In this document: piece after piece, positions 1 to 7,389 of the stretch
Numbering within the stretch: the first letter of the stretch is position 1
How the letters are laid out: every line of letters begins with the position of its first letter
Source: a virus
Reading direction: 5' to 3' (one strand)
DNA length: 51,436 bases
Virus record (IMG/VR): IMGVR_UViG_3300047189_000007
Location: 1-51,436 of that record
Program-made: the position numbers and the translations under genes
The notes under the pieces: model-generated
What the model saw: only the letters and a program-made list of their open reading frames with translations
Told to the model about the DNA's origin: nothing
Database searches by the model: none

Positions 1-559
1 GTGCACCTGCCACAATGTGTGTCTTATCTATTGGAATCTTTGGACTTACAGAGTGTTGATACGCCTTGCGTATATCATAGACGGACGGGCCGAACAGCTT
101 CCAATCATGATTGATTGCTTGTGGATGGTATGTGGGAACTACCTTTAAGCCAGGTACAAGGGTAGACTCCGTCACATATCCTCTTGTTCCTTTAATAGCT
201 TTCACACCAGTTAGTGTCCACATAGCATACGAGCCAAGAGCTACAACTACATTAGGCCTGTTCGCTTCAAGCTCTTGACGCAGTGATTCAACCCATGCTA
301 CCATTTCAGGCTTTGGTATTGTGCACTTGCTATCATGAAAGTAATGACTCATGTCATTAGCTGGAGGGCGCTGAAGTGCAACGTTTCTGATGCGTACTTC
401 TCGCCTATTGATTCCAACCTGTGATAGAACTAAGTCGAAGACCTTCCCGGCTCCCTTTATGTTATCAAAAGGTCGGCCAGTTCTGTCCTCAACCTCCCCA
501 GGAGCTTCTCCCACAAAGAACATCTTACTACCAACAGGACCTACTGTCTTAACCAGCAT
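1..559 (-). CDS. UDG-DNA polymerase I fusion, 5' fragment (second allele)
   Basis: Codes about 186 N-terminal residues of the polymerase that is complete at 48590-50977, and is cut by the contig edge. It includes the uracil-DNA-glycosylase-like domain with the GEAPGE motif near residue 17 and the HPQ motif near residue 145. The start is the ATG at 559 behind AAGGAGGCAAC. It is the same gene seen from the other end of a circular genome, with mostly silent differences. Confidence 0.9.
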   Translation of the reverse strand, partial: MLVKTVGPVGSKMFFVGEAPGEVEDRTGRPFDNIKGAGKVFDLVLSQVGINRREVRIRNVALQRPPANDMSHYFHDSKCTIPKPEMVAWVESLRQELEANRPNVVVALGSYAMWTLTGVKAIKGTRGYVTESTLVPGLKVVPTYHPQAINHDWKLFGPSVYDIRKAYQHSVSPKIPIDKTHIVAGA

Positions 560-568
560 GTTGCCTCC

Positions 569-826
569 TTACGAGTTCGGCTTTATTTCAATAGTAGAAT
601 CTGTTTGGATTGATTTGAGCATCTCAACCATGTCGTATACTGCCTTGCACTTAGTACACATAGCACAAGGTACAGGCAATAGACTTGGATGCCCATCCGG
701 AGAGTAGATAGCTGGTAGTATACGGAACATTACCACCTGCTCAAAGACCTTGCCTTCACATGTACAGATAACAATCTTAAGATCATTCACATCAACGTTG
801 ATATTTGCTACTTGTTGCTTTCCCAT
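569..826 (-). CDS. Small Cys-rich hypothetical protein (85 aa)
   Basis: Family not recognised. A CxxCxxC cluster (CAMCTKC) near residue 57 suggests metal binding. The chosen start, MGKQQV, follows GGGAG, and its ATG lies just downstream of the methyltransferase stop, so translation is probably coupled. It sits between the ParB-methyltransferase and polymerase genes, which suggests an accessory replication role by location only. The second allele at 50987-51244 differs at only three residues, evidence that the product is under purifying selection. Confidence 0.72.
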   Translation of the reverse strand: MGKQQVANINVDVNDLKIVICTCEGKVFEQVVMFRILPAIYSPDGHPSLLPVPCAMCTKCKAVYDMVEMLKSIQTDSTIEIKPNS

Positions 827-827
827 C

Positions 828-2189
828 TCATTCTCCCTTCGCTTTGATATAATCAATCAGTCTCTTCTGTGCTGTTGCGTAAGACTCAATGCCCTTATCA
901 CATCCTATAGGATATAGATTGAGCTCAAGTGCTGCTTGCAGCGTAGCTCCACTACCCATGAAGCAATCATATACAACAGCTCCTGCCATTGTCACTCTGC
1001 TTAGAAGCTCCTTTAGCATAGGCACAGGCTTCTCTGCCTGATGCAAACGCAGTGATGGTATGACGTTGGGATGTTGAATCCAATCAACCTTGCCTGGTAC
1101 TACGATCTGAGAATCTATTCGTCTTGCAAACAGCATGGATTCATAACCAGCAGACATCCACTTATCTGGGGCATTGTTCTGACCGGATTCATTCTTGATC
1201 CAGATGATTGGTCTCTGTGAGCAGTCCCATCCATACTGCTCAAACATAGCCCTGACAATCCAGAAGTAACTGATAGCGCAAAACACGAAGGCAAAGCCGT
1301 CCTTTCGAACAACTCGAATAGATTCCTCTGCTATCTTGCCAATCACCATCATTGCTGCTTCGAAATCATCATCATACTTGAAGCCAGATGTTGTAACGGC
1401 ACTTCCGCTGTGCCCTCCAATGCCAATGGTGACATCATGTATATCTATACCATACGGAGGATCAATCATCAGTACATGAACACTTTCATCTGCTAAAGTC
1501 TTTATATGTTCTTCAGCTTTCATATGGTATACTTCAAACTTAACCTTGCTTGTTCGAACCCTTTCTTCATACTCACCAAGTGCGTTGACAGTCTGACTAA
1601 TACGAGCCAAACCCTTCATTGCCTTCCTTATCTCAGACTTTGTTTTACATCCAGTAAGGACAGGAAAATCTGCAAGAGCTTGAGCTAGTGCCAGGTCATC
1701 CATGATGGAGGTTCGTGTACGTCCTACTGTTTCAGCGGTATCTTCCATTGTCCAGCCACCGCCCCTATTATCACCTTGGATAGGCTCACCGTGTACGAGC
1801 TGCTTGATACGATGCAGTTCCTGGATGGCTAGTATTTCTTCCGCTGGTGTCAACGCCTTGCGCTGAATGTTCTCCTCAAGTTCCATCTCCCTCATAAGAA
1901 GTGGATCTGTTGTGTCTGTGAATACAACCTTGACATCGAGGCCAGCCTCTATACAAGCTGCTAGTCTCCTCCCTCCCGCAACAAGATCCATAGCACGAGT
2001 GCATAGCACAGGCTGCATCTGACCATACTTTGCAAATGAAGCAGCAAGATCTTTAATCTTGCCCATTTCTTTTCTGAGTCTTGGCAGTTCATCCTTCACA
2101 TGAATTTCTGATGGCTTAACAACACAGTATGGTATCAGTGTATTACCGACAGCGTATGCAGTTCCATCTTCTGATGTATCCATTCCCAT
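828..2189 (-). CDS. ParB-like domain fused to adenine-specific DNA methyltransferase
   Basis: A 453-aa two-domain protein. The N-terminal ParB/sulfiredoxin-fold domain shows AGGRRL (residues 71-76) and ENIQRKALTPAEE (106-118). The C-terminal half is an N6-adenine or N4-cytosine methyltransferase with catalytic DPPYGI (243-248), HQAEKP (383-388) and the SAM-binding FMGSGAT (410-416). Motif IV before motif I is the beta-class order. It probably modifies phage DNA, either against restriction or as a regulatory mark. The ParB part may give site binding, and dispersed palindromes in this genome are possible targets (inference). The start follows AGGAGGACTAA. The target sequence cannot be read from the protein. 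Confidence 0.9.
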   Translation of the reverse strand: MGMDTSEDGTAYAVGNTLIPYCVVKPSEIHVKDELPRLRKEMGKIKDLAASFAKYGQMQPVLCTRAMDLVAGGRRLAACIEAGLDVKVVFTDTTDPLLMREMELEENIQRKALTPAEEILAIQELHRIKQLVHGEPIQGDNRGGGWTMEDTAETVGRTRTSIMDDLALAQALADFPVLTGCKTKSEIRKAMKGLARISQTVNALGEYEERVRTSKVKFEVYHMKAEEHIKTLADESVHVLMIDPPYGIDIHDVTIGIGGHSGSAVTTSGFKYDDDFEAAMMVIGKIAEESIRVVRKDGFAFVFCAISYFWIVRAMFEQYGWDCSQRPIIWIKNESGQNNAPDKWMSAGYESMLFARRIDSQIVVPGKVDWIQHPNVIPSLRLHQAEKPVPMLKELLSRVTMAGAVVYDCFMGSGATLQAALELNLYPIGCDKGIESYATAQKRLIDYIKAKGE

Positions 2190-2198
2190 TTAGTCCTC

Positions 2199-2438
2199 CT
2201 ATTGCCGCATTGCTTTGAGATCTTTAGCTGTAAGTCCAAGGGACTTTAGAATTGCCTTTTCTTCGGCAGACAGGACAGGCACACCGGTTTTCCTCTTCGC
2301 TGGCTTTTCCCCATCGAAGTCAAAATTTGACATTGATTGTATGTCATTCACTCGTTTTATTCGAGCTTCTTCTACACTTGCTACTAAAGCCTCGTGGGTG
2401 AGGCTGAGTACGTTGATTCTCATATTTTCAAGTCTCAT
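2199..2438 (-). CDS. Hypothetical protein (79 aa) containing a palindrome copy
   Basis: Not recognised. Mostly helical and charged; the C-terminal part (LSAEEKAILKSLGL) resembles a small helical hairpin. The start is preceded by AAAGGAGATATCT. One 21-bp dispersed palindrome (2315-2335) lies inside the frame and codes the SMSNFDFD stretch, so the DNA element is tolerated within coding sequence. The gene lies directly upstream of the ParB-methyltransferase in the same transcript. Confidence 0.7.
   Translation of the reverse strand: MRLENMRINVLSLTHEALVASVEEARIKRVNDIQSMSNFDFDGEKPAKRKTGVPVLSAEEKAILKSLGLTAKDLKAMRQ
2315..2335. repeat. Dispersed 21-bp palindrome, copy 1
   Basis: Half-sites CGAAGTCAA and TTGACATTG around an A/T centre. 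Same length and phase as the other nine copies. Lies inside the 79-aa gene. Confidence 0.85.
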
Positions 2439-2449
2439 AGATATCTCCT

Positions 2450-2614
2450 TTACGAGTGCACAGACTCATTTATTTCACTTAATGCTTTTGTGATTGCTTG
2501 TTCAAGCAAAATAATAAATGGTCTTTCTGCCTTCACATACAGTTTAAGAGTTGCTTCACACCACGTACCAGGATTATCTGCTGGCTCACTTTTTACTATC
2601 AGTTTAACATTCAT
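2450..2614 (-). CDS. Hypothetical protein (54 aa)
   Basis: Not recognised. A short soluble protein beginning MNVKLIVKSEP. The start follows AAAGGAGATATT, a strong ribosome site. The 5' leader contains one arm of a 9-bp inverted repeat (2634-2642 with 2739-2747), so its translation may depend on leader folding. Confidence 0.62.
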   Translation of the reverse strand: MNVKLIVKSEPADNPGTWCEATLKLYVKAERPFIILLEQAITKALSEINESVHS

Positions 2615-2796
2615 AATATCTCCTTTAAATGAAGGCGGTTATGTATCTCTGCGTTCGACACGACCAACACTGCATCGCTCGGTTTCCAGTGAGCGAAACG
2701 CTCCACACCCGAATCCGCACCGACTTTCACGGGAGCAAATAACCGCCAAGCTCTATAAAGCAGCCGACACTGCACTGCCAAGGGTAGTACCAAGCG
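2615..2796 (-). other. GC-rich, structured intercistronic region
   Basis: I see no gene start here, although a 60-codon frame without a ribosome site is open. GC content is visibly above the neighbouring sequence. A perfect 9-bp inverted repeat, GGCGGTTAT at 2634-2642 and ATAACCGCC at 2739-2747, encloses about 96 nt that contain further short hairpins such as GAGCG-TTT-CGCTC. At the upstream edge an 8-bp stem (2780-2787 with 2797-2804) overlaps the stop of the preceding gene. It could be a structured leader or small RNA; this is unproven. Confidence 0.4.
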
Positions 2797-2949
2797 CTAC
2801 CCTTTACGCTCCTTTACCTCCTGCCATGCCTGCGCAGCATGTGCTAGGTTCGATGCTGCTTGTGTGAATTTCAGTGCATCATCCGACTTTACATCGCTAT
2901 TGATCTTAGCACACAGCACCTTTATTGCTTTTTCAATTGCAATCTTCAT
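2797..2949 (-). CDS. Hypothetical protein (50 aa)
   Basis: Not recognised. A short, probably helical protein (MKIAIEKAIKVLCAKI...) with ATG at 2949 behind GGAGG. It lies between two GC-rich structured intervals. Its TAG stop is part of an 8-bp hairpin. Confidence 0.6.
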   Translation of the reverse strand: MKIAIEKAIKVLCAKINSDVKSDDALKFTQAASNLAHAAQAWQEVKERKG

Positions 2950-3122
2950 TGGGTTCTACCTCCAATTTTAATAAGCTTTTGGGTTCGAGGGCTGACCCTA
3001 CACACCCAGCACTCAGTTCTGAGCACTCATCATCGGACCGTTAGTCCGTTTGCTTACACGGGCCACAGCCGTGTGCATATATAGTTTATGTATCGCGATG
3101 CTGCCTCCTTTCCTATAGTTAT
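2950..3122 (-). other. Intergenic region with several hairpins
   Basis: No convincing gene. Successive stems are visible: ACACGG/CCGTGT (about 3056-3075), CGGAC/GTCCG and CTCAG/CTGAG. A ribosome-site-like AAAGGAGG lies near 3110 but leads only to a distant 21-codon frame. No tRNA cloverleaf can be formed with confidence. It may be a structured leader for the 50-aa gene. Confidence 0.35.
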
Positions 3123-3644
3123 TTATATCTCAATCCTTATAATCTTTGGAATGTGCTCAGCCTTGACATCCTTGACATACTGAACCAGTCTGGTGCCACA
3201 GTACCGCATCTCTGCAACGACCTTATCAAAGAATTCCTTATCAAGAAAAGCACCCACAGCTACAACAGCTTGCAGATTTGAAACCCAAACACTACCATCT
3301 CCCTTTCTGGTCATACGGTGAGTATCCATTGAGTATCTTCTCTCTACCTCGCAGCCGTGTTTCTGCCTGATATCTCCGTAGTTCATGAAGTTTTCAAGCG
3401 CAACTATACGTACTTGAGGATGGCAATCCTGGCACACTATGGTAGCCACCTTGTGTTCAGATGGTTTCTTGACCTTATTGATGGCCAGTGGAGATGGCTG
3501 CTTATAATTGAAGAAGTTCCACATCAGCTCATCAAATGGATCAAACCTGAATTTCTTACCTGGCTCAGTTGTACTGCCTTTAGTAAAAAAGGTAGTCTTT
3601 CCTATACCTGGAACACCTATTAATTTTATCTTCCTCTTGCTCAT
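3123..3644 (-). CDS. P-loop NTPase-like protein (173 aa)
   Basis: The N-terminus carries a Walker A motif, GVPGIGKTT (residues 10-18), suggesting nucleotide binding. No clear Walker B motif can be assigned, so the enzymatic role is open. Kinase-like, transport or DNA-metabolism functions are all possible. Cysteines at CQDC might bind metal. The start MSKRK was chosen because AAAGGAGAG lies at proper spacing; the frame stays open upstream but without a ribosome site. Confidence 0.72.
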   Translation of the reverse strand: MSKRKIKLIGVPGIGKTTFFTKGSTTEPGKKFRFDPFDELMWNFFNYKQPSPLAINKVKKPSEHKVATIVCQDCHPQVRIVALENFMNYGDIRQKHGCEVERRYSMDTHRMTRKGDGSVWVSNLQAVVAVGAFLDKEFFDKVVAEMRYCGTRLVQYVKDVKAEHIPKIIRIEI

Positions 3645-3660
3645 GTATACTCTCCTTTCA

Positions 3661-3853
3661 TTAGTAAAAGGGGTGGGAGCCAGAACACTGTGATGGCAGA
3701 TCATCCAGGTGACCATCAGGCAGATAGACCCTTCGATCTTTTTATCCCACCCCAAAACGGAAGCAACTTCTACTTCGAGTAGAGCCTTGATAGACTGGCC
3801 GTCATACAAGCGGCGATTTCACTCAACAGTTCTCTCCCGTTTATAGTTGACAT
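3661..3853 (-). pseudogene. Probable small gene broken by two single-base shifts
   Basis: Three short open segments in three successive frames read like one protein: MSTINGRELLSEIAA, then YDGQSIKALLEVEVASVLGW, then DRRVYLPDGHLDDLPSQC. One extra base near 3836 and one extra A in the A5 run (minus strand, around GATAAAAAG) would join them into about 64 residues ending just before the ribosome site of the P-loop gene. It may be gene decay or indel sequencing error. The reconstruction is inference from reading-frame continuity. Confidence 0.45.
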
Positions 3854-4181
3854 CTGGCAGCAATACCGGTAAGCTCCAGTGTTAGTTCCTTAATGCGTCT
3901 TGTCTTGACGCGTAGGATGTCTGCCATATCGGATAGATCTATTGTTAAATCAGCATCCTTTGCGACCTTGTCTGTTGCCGATGGAGGTTGTGGTCCAAGT
4001 ATGGGCATAAACACTGTTAATACAGTATTAACTGTCTCGCCCAGTATATTAATAGCCTGTTCCATACGATCCAACTGGTCAGATATAGGTCCTGAGTGTG
4101 TCGGCTTTCCAGCGCAATTTACTTCCGTCTTTCCTGTCCTCTCTCTCTATCAGCGCGTACTGCCATTTCTGAGCTATGCAT
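3841..4181 (-). pseudogene. Frameshifted gene with (AG)5 tract; 112 aa if restored
   Basis: A strong start (AAAGGAGGAATC-ATG at 4181) opens a frame that stops after 20 codons. The continuation in another frame (…MEQAINILGETVNTVL…) has no ribosome site of its own. The two meet at a dinucleotide tract, (CT)5 at 4139-4148 on the plus strand. Removing one unit gives a single 112-residue frame. This looks like repeat-length variation, a programmed shift or a sequencing error. The product is not recognised. The downstream frame alone (ATG at 4065 or TTG at 4074) would be 74-77 aa. Confidence 0.55.
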
Positions 4182-4197
4182 GATTCCTCCTTTCGAT

Positions 4198-4237
4198 ATA
4201 GGAGTGGGAGTCCCCATTCAAAAACTCCCACTCCTAT
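4198..4237. repeat. Perfect 14-bp inverted repeat, 12-nt loop
   Basis: Arms 4198-4211 and 4224-4237 (ATAGGAGTGGGAGT and its complement) form an uninterrupted hairpin between the stop of the SSB-like gene and the ribosome site of the frameshifted gene. There is no T run after it on either strand, so a classical terminator is unlikely. Messenger processing or stability is a plausible role. Confidence 0.7.
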
Positions 4238-4267
4238 TAGCACGTATGCACATTGCTCCGTGCTACA

Positions 4268-4831
4268 TTAGTTTGCTACCATCTCAGAGATCTGATTGCT
4301 TAGACGAGTCTGGTACTCTCTGATCTCGACTGCCACGATGACAGATATTCCGATCCACTCTGCGTTCATGAGCGCTTCCTTGATAAGCTCCGGCTCAGAC
4401 ATATTGATCTTCATCTTTTTGGAGAACTCCTGGATCATGTTGATCTTTGCCTGGCGCTTTGTCATCTTGCCAGTCTTTGTACGAAGATTCTCATCCCCCT
4501 TCTTGGGAAACCAGTTCTTGTACTGCAAGACGACACCGTCGACAGGTGTTTCATTGTCTGACATCATGATGTCCTCTTCAGCGTGCAGCGTAACGTCCCA
4601 GACTATGGCATTGTCTGCTGCGCTGAAGGTAACGTTCGTGGTGAAGCCTCCGTATCTTCCACCTGGAACTAAAGGAGGAATCTTGTACTCATCATCCACG
4701 TTGAAGTCAGTCTCGAACTTGATGTCTCCTGGCTCTGCAGGAGCCGCCAGCTCATCATGTACTTCCTCCCCTGTAGGCTCATCTACCTCAGCCGGAGGCG
4801 GTAGTGTCTGCTGCGATTGCTTCTTTGCCAT
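4268..4831 (-). CDS. Possible single-stranded-DNA-binding accessory protein (187 aa)
   Basis: Not firmly assigned. The N-terminus (residues 1-40) is acidic and low complexity, followed by a beta-rich part (VPGGRYGGFTTNVTFSAAD...) and a helical C-terminus. A protein of this size and build directly downstream of a Sak4-like ATPase is often a DUF669-type or SSB-like protein in phages, so that role is inferred from context. The start follows AAGGAGACTAAAA, and its first codons overlap the end of the ATPase gene by 44 nt, implying coupled expression. Confidence 0.6.
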   Translation of the reverse strand: MAKKQSQQTLPPPAEVDEPTGEEVHDELAAPAEPGDIKFETDFNVDDEYKIPPLVPGGRYGGFTTNVTFSAADNAIVWDVTLHAEEDIMMSDNETPVDGVVLQYKNWFPKKGDENLRTKTGKMTKRQAKINMIQEFSKKMKINMSEPELIKEALMNAEWIGISVIVAVEIREYQTRLSNQISEMVAN

Positions 4832-5660
4832 TTTTAGTCTCCTTCTTCTTAGTTGTGGTCGTCGGACTTGGTTGTGCCGTCGGACTTGGTTTGGCTTCTT
4901 TCTTCCTCTTCCCTGTGAGATAATCAAACAGAACATTGAAGTCATTAGGTAGAAGATCCGGTAGAGTGCGTAGCTTTCCAGACATCCTTGACCGAGCTTG
5001 ATTCCAGCCCATAGGAACTGTCTGCATCAACCACTTTGTATCCCCTCCTTCCCTCTTAGTGGTGTGATAATATACTTCATCGAAGTATCCTGGAATGATA
5101 ACAGGCAATGCTCCAGTTAGCATAGGCTCTACTCCTACTACGTTGCCTGACTCTTTATCAGTAATCACATGAAGATGCGCAATGAAGTGGATATTGCAGT
5201 TCAAATTCATAAGCTGCCTTAGGCGCCCCTCCATTAGATGCCTGACCATCGTGTAGTGGATATTCCAAACTGGTCCTCCAACATCACTGCGCTTTGGGTC
5301 CATCTGGAGTGCTCGATCCATACACACAGCTGTCATAGCACTGAGATCATCTATGATTACTGATACGTACTGCCTTGGAAATTGCTCCTTTTTCTCGTTG
5401 GGAAAACTCTTGCCTTCCTTGAAGCACTTGATGAATGTGGCAAGATCCTTCTCGAACTTCGTCCATCCGATTGAACTGTTAGCATACTGTTCATAGTCGA
5501 ATGGGAGGCCCTTGTATGAGATGATGCTCTGAGCGAAGTCAAACACAAAGCCAGGTGTTGGGAAGGTACTCCCAAATATACTCTTTCCTGTGCCTGGAGC
5601 ACCCACAGACATCACCTTGATCCACTCTGTACTGACAGTCACATCCATTGCCGATGGCAT
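4788..5660 (-). CDS. Sak4-like/AAA_24 phage nucleotide-binding ATPase
   Basis: A 290-aa RecA-fold ATPase with Walker A GAPGTGKS (residues 20-27) and Walker B VSVIIDD (99-105). The C-terminal tail from about residue 255 is Lys/Thr/Pro-rich and disordered. The family includes phage single-strand annealing/recombination proteins of the Sak4 type, which load on ssDNA during recombination-dependent replication. Neighbours fit: a PD-(D/E)XK nuclease upstream and an SSB-like protein downstream. The start at 5660 was chosen for the GGAGGTGTGACT leader. Confidence 0.82.
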   Translation of the reverse strand: MPSAMDVTVSTEWIKVMSVGAPGTGKSIFGSTFPTPGFVFDFAQSIISYKGLPFDYEQYANSSIGWTKFEKDLATFIKCFKEGKSFPNEKKEQFPRQYVSVIIDDLSAMTAVCMDRALQMDPKRSDVGGPVWNIHYTMVRHLMEGRLRQLMNLNCNIHFIAHLHVITDKESGNVVGVEPMLTGALPVIIPGYFDEVYYHTTKREGGDTKWLMQTVPMGWNQARSRMSGKLRTLPDLLPNDFNVLFDYLTGKRKKEAKPSPTAQPSPTTTTKKKETKNGKEAIAADTTASG

Positions 5661-5662
5661 AG

Positions 5663-5863
5663 TCACACCTCCGGTGCTAGGACACACTCAGCACATCTGG
5701 TGCCAATCATAGCAGCATTATCAGAAACCTGAACAACCAGTCGCGTCTGAAAAAGCGAACAGAATGCAAGATCTTCATCGAAGTAATCACAGATGTCTGC
5801 GCATTTTGTTGGTTGCTCGCCATCAACCTCAATCTCTGCAGTTACAGTAATATTCTTTGTCAT
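5663..5863 (-). CDS. Small Cys-containing hypothetical protein (66 aa)
   Basis: Not recognised. Begins MTKNITVTAEIEVDG; cysteines occur in the pattern C-x3-C-x9-C...C-x2-C, suggesting a metal site. The start follows AATAAGGAGGATGAC. It lies between the nuclease and the recombinase-like ATPase. Confidence 0.62.
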   Translation of the reverse strand: MTKNITVTAEIEVDGEQPTKCADICDYFDEDLAFCSLFQTRLVVQVSDNAAMIGTRCAECVLAPEV

Positions 5864-5873
5864 GTCATCCTCC

Positions 5874-5957
5874 TTATTTAAGTAGTGTGTAGATAACTGT
5901 GCATACAAGCACAATAAAGATCAGCCAGCCGATGTAGTTCTTTGATTCATCAGTCAT
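5874..5957 (-). CDS. Single-pass membrane microprotein (27 aa)
   Basis: MTDESKNY followed by a hydrophobic helix (IGWLIFIVLVCTVIYTLL). The ATG overlaps the stop region of the nuclease gene, and GGAG lies about ten bases upstream. Function unknown. One of several tiny membrane proteins in this block. Confidence 0.45.
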   Translation of the reverse strand: MTDESKNYIGWLIFIVLVCTVIYTLLK

Positions 5958-6849
5958 CGGCAACCATCTCCTCTCTGTCGTCTGGTACAATGACAAATCC
6001 TGGCATGGTCATGAATCTGTCAATGTCCCACTTTGGATAATCACAGAGAGGAAGATATTCACAAGCTCGATTGAAATTGTAGCAGCTCGCATACTCTGGT
6101 GGCCATCCAGCTTTCTCTGCTACCAGCAGCTTATGTGTACTCCAGATGACATACTGCCGCCATTGGTTAAAATCATGGCTGCCAAAGATCTGAGGACTAT
6201 TAAGGAAGTCAATCGTCAGCTCCCCATACTCTCCTGTTTTCTTGGACTTGGAGGCTTTAAGCTGATGATAGTAGCAGAATGTTCCGGTGACCTCTGGGAT
6301 TTTATCTTGTGCTACAAACTGATATCCCATGAGTTGTGAAAGGCGCCTGAGTTTACTCACGATGTAAGGAAGGTCAACTGAGGTAGTCTTGAAGTCAACC
6401 ACCCAGATCATCCCATCAATCTCCAGCATGAGATCGATTACCACTACGAAGTTTATACTGAAGGCTCCGTACACAGTCTTCTCGCTTTTTGTTAGCGTTA
6501 TCTCCATAGTGAGAGTATTCTCTGGCATACCAATAACCTTGACATTATCAGCTGCGTATCGGTCATTGTACTGACCAAGCGAAGTCAATAGGTTATCAAG
6601 CGTTCGGTAGTCTGGCAAGAACTTCTGAATGGTGGGTTTCTTCCAGTAGTTAGCGGCAGCCTCAATAGCTTTCACGATATTTCTGTCGTTGGAATAGTAG
6701 CCTTCCATCCCTCTGTGATAACCACTGCCATATCGTATAGCTGTGCTGCCGATCTCTGGGTACAGACGAAGTTTTCTTGAGAACAGCGCTTTGCGTGGAC
6801 ACTGCTCACCTTGATTGATTGCTGAATGTGACATTCTGATAGGTTCCAT
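5950..6849 (-). CDS. PD-(D/E)XK nuclease, Cas4/RecB-like, probable 4Fe-4S cluster
   Basis: A 299-aa nuclease of the RecB/Cas4 (PDDEXK_1) type. The N-terminal part has SAINQGEQCPRK. The core catalytic segment is D139 followed by VVDFKTT (D152, K154). One cysteine near the N-terminus (C17) and three near the C-terminus (C256, C263, C269) match the layout of Fe-S-containing exonucleases of this family. It probably resects DNA for recombination with the ATPase downstream. The start follows AAAGGAGAGAATAG, close behind a strong hairpin terminator. Confidence 0.82.
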   Translation of the reverse strand: MEPIRMSHSAINQGEQCPRKALFSRKLRLYPEIGSTAIRYGSGYHRGMEGYYSNDRNIVKAIEAAANYWKKPTIQKFLPDYRTLDNLLTSLGQYNDRYAADNVKVIGMPENTLTMEITLTKSEKTVYGAFSINFVVVIDLMLEIDGMIWVVDFKTTSVDLPYIVSKLRRLSQLMGYQFVAQDKIPEVTGTFCYYHQLKASKSKKTGEYGELTIDFLNSPQIFGSHDFNQWRQYVIWSTHKLLVAEKAGWPPEYASCYNFNRACEYLPLCDYPKWDIDRFMTMPGFVIVPDDREEMVADD

Positions 6850-6873
6850 CTATTCTCTCCTTTCGATGGGCAT

Positions 6874-6925
6874 AAAAAAGGCTCTGCTAGTGCAGGCAAG
6901 GCAGATAACCTGCACCAACAAAGCC
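6874..6925 (-). terminator. Strong intrinsic terminator (leftward)
   Basis: A 17-bp stem with a few wobble or mismatch positions (6909-6925 with 6880-6896), 12-nt loop, followed on the minus strand by T6 (6874-6879). It closes the two-gene unit begun at the 7620-7648 promoter. No promoter fits between it and the nuclease gene, so downstream genes need read-through, antitermination or processing. Confidence 0.8.
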
Positions 6926-6934
6926 TGGCGGGGA

Positions 6935-7369
6935 TTACTTCTTGGCGCCAACAGCAGGTCCGGCGGCCGGAGTTGCTTTGGGAGCGTTGGGATCGACTGC
7001 CGGAGCCAGCTTGAGGATACCCAGCTTGAGCAACAGCGCACGGGCTGCATCCTGCTCCTTCGGGGGCAGCTTCTCGATTCCGCTTTCGACGGCGGCCAGG
7101 GAGACCTTCTCTCCTGCGGGGCCACGCACTGACCAGTTACCTTCCATCAGTCCCTTCCACACTGCCTTGATGGAAGCCACGGCATCCGGGCCGCTCTCAC
7201 CCGCTGCAGAGTCACCGAGCTTGTGGCCGGCACCGAAAGGCATCAGCTTTGCTTTGATCTCTGCCGGCAACAGGGCGCAGTCGAAGATCATGGTTTCGTT
7301 GGTGACGGCTTCCTTGATAGTGATGACATTACCTTCGATGGATTTGAACAGCTTCTTTTGCTTTGCCAT
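6935..7369 (-). CDS. Hypothetical phage protein, Ala/Pro-rich tail (144 aa)
   Basis: Function unknown. GC content is clearly higher than in neighbouring genes. A central segment with KAVWKGLMEGNWSVRG resembles a small domain seen in conserved phage early proteins (recalled, not searched). The C-terminus is a low-complexity Ala/Pro/Lys tail. The start follows AAAGGAG. It lies with the ribbon-helix-helix gene between a consensus promoter and a strong terminator, suggesting high separate expression. Confidence 0.75.
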   Translation of the reverse strand: MAKQKKLFKSIEGNVITIKEAVTNETMIFDCALLPAEIKAKLMPFGAGHKLGDSAAGESGPDAVASIKAVWKGLMEGNWSVRGPAGEKVSLAAVESGIEKLPPKEQDAARALLLKLGILKLAPAVDPNAPKATPAAGPAVGAKK

Positions 7370-7389
7370 AATTCATTTCTCCTTTATGT

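Larger units (their letters stand above)
1..1018. repeat. Left copy of diverged terminal direct repeat
   Basis: Aligns without indels to 50419-51436 (offset 50418) with about 40 substitutions, mostly synonymous transitions. It holds the 5' part of the polymerase gene, a small Cys-rich gene and the 3' part of the ParB-methyltransferase gene. This implies a circular or circularly permuted genome closed across two alleles. Because it is not identical to the right copy, it is not a plain exact terminal repeat. Confidence 0.93.

Noticed and set aside
2611-2793. 60-codon minus-strand frame in the GC-rich interval
   Set aside because: No ATG or ribosome site, and it overlaps the hairpins; better explained as structured non-coding sequence.
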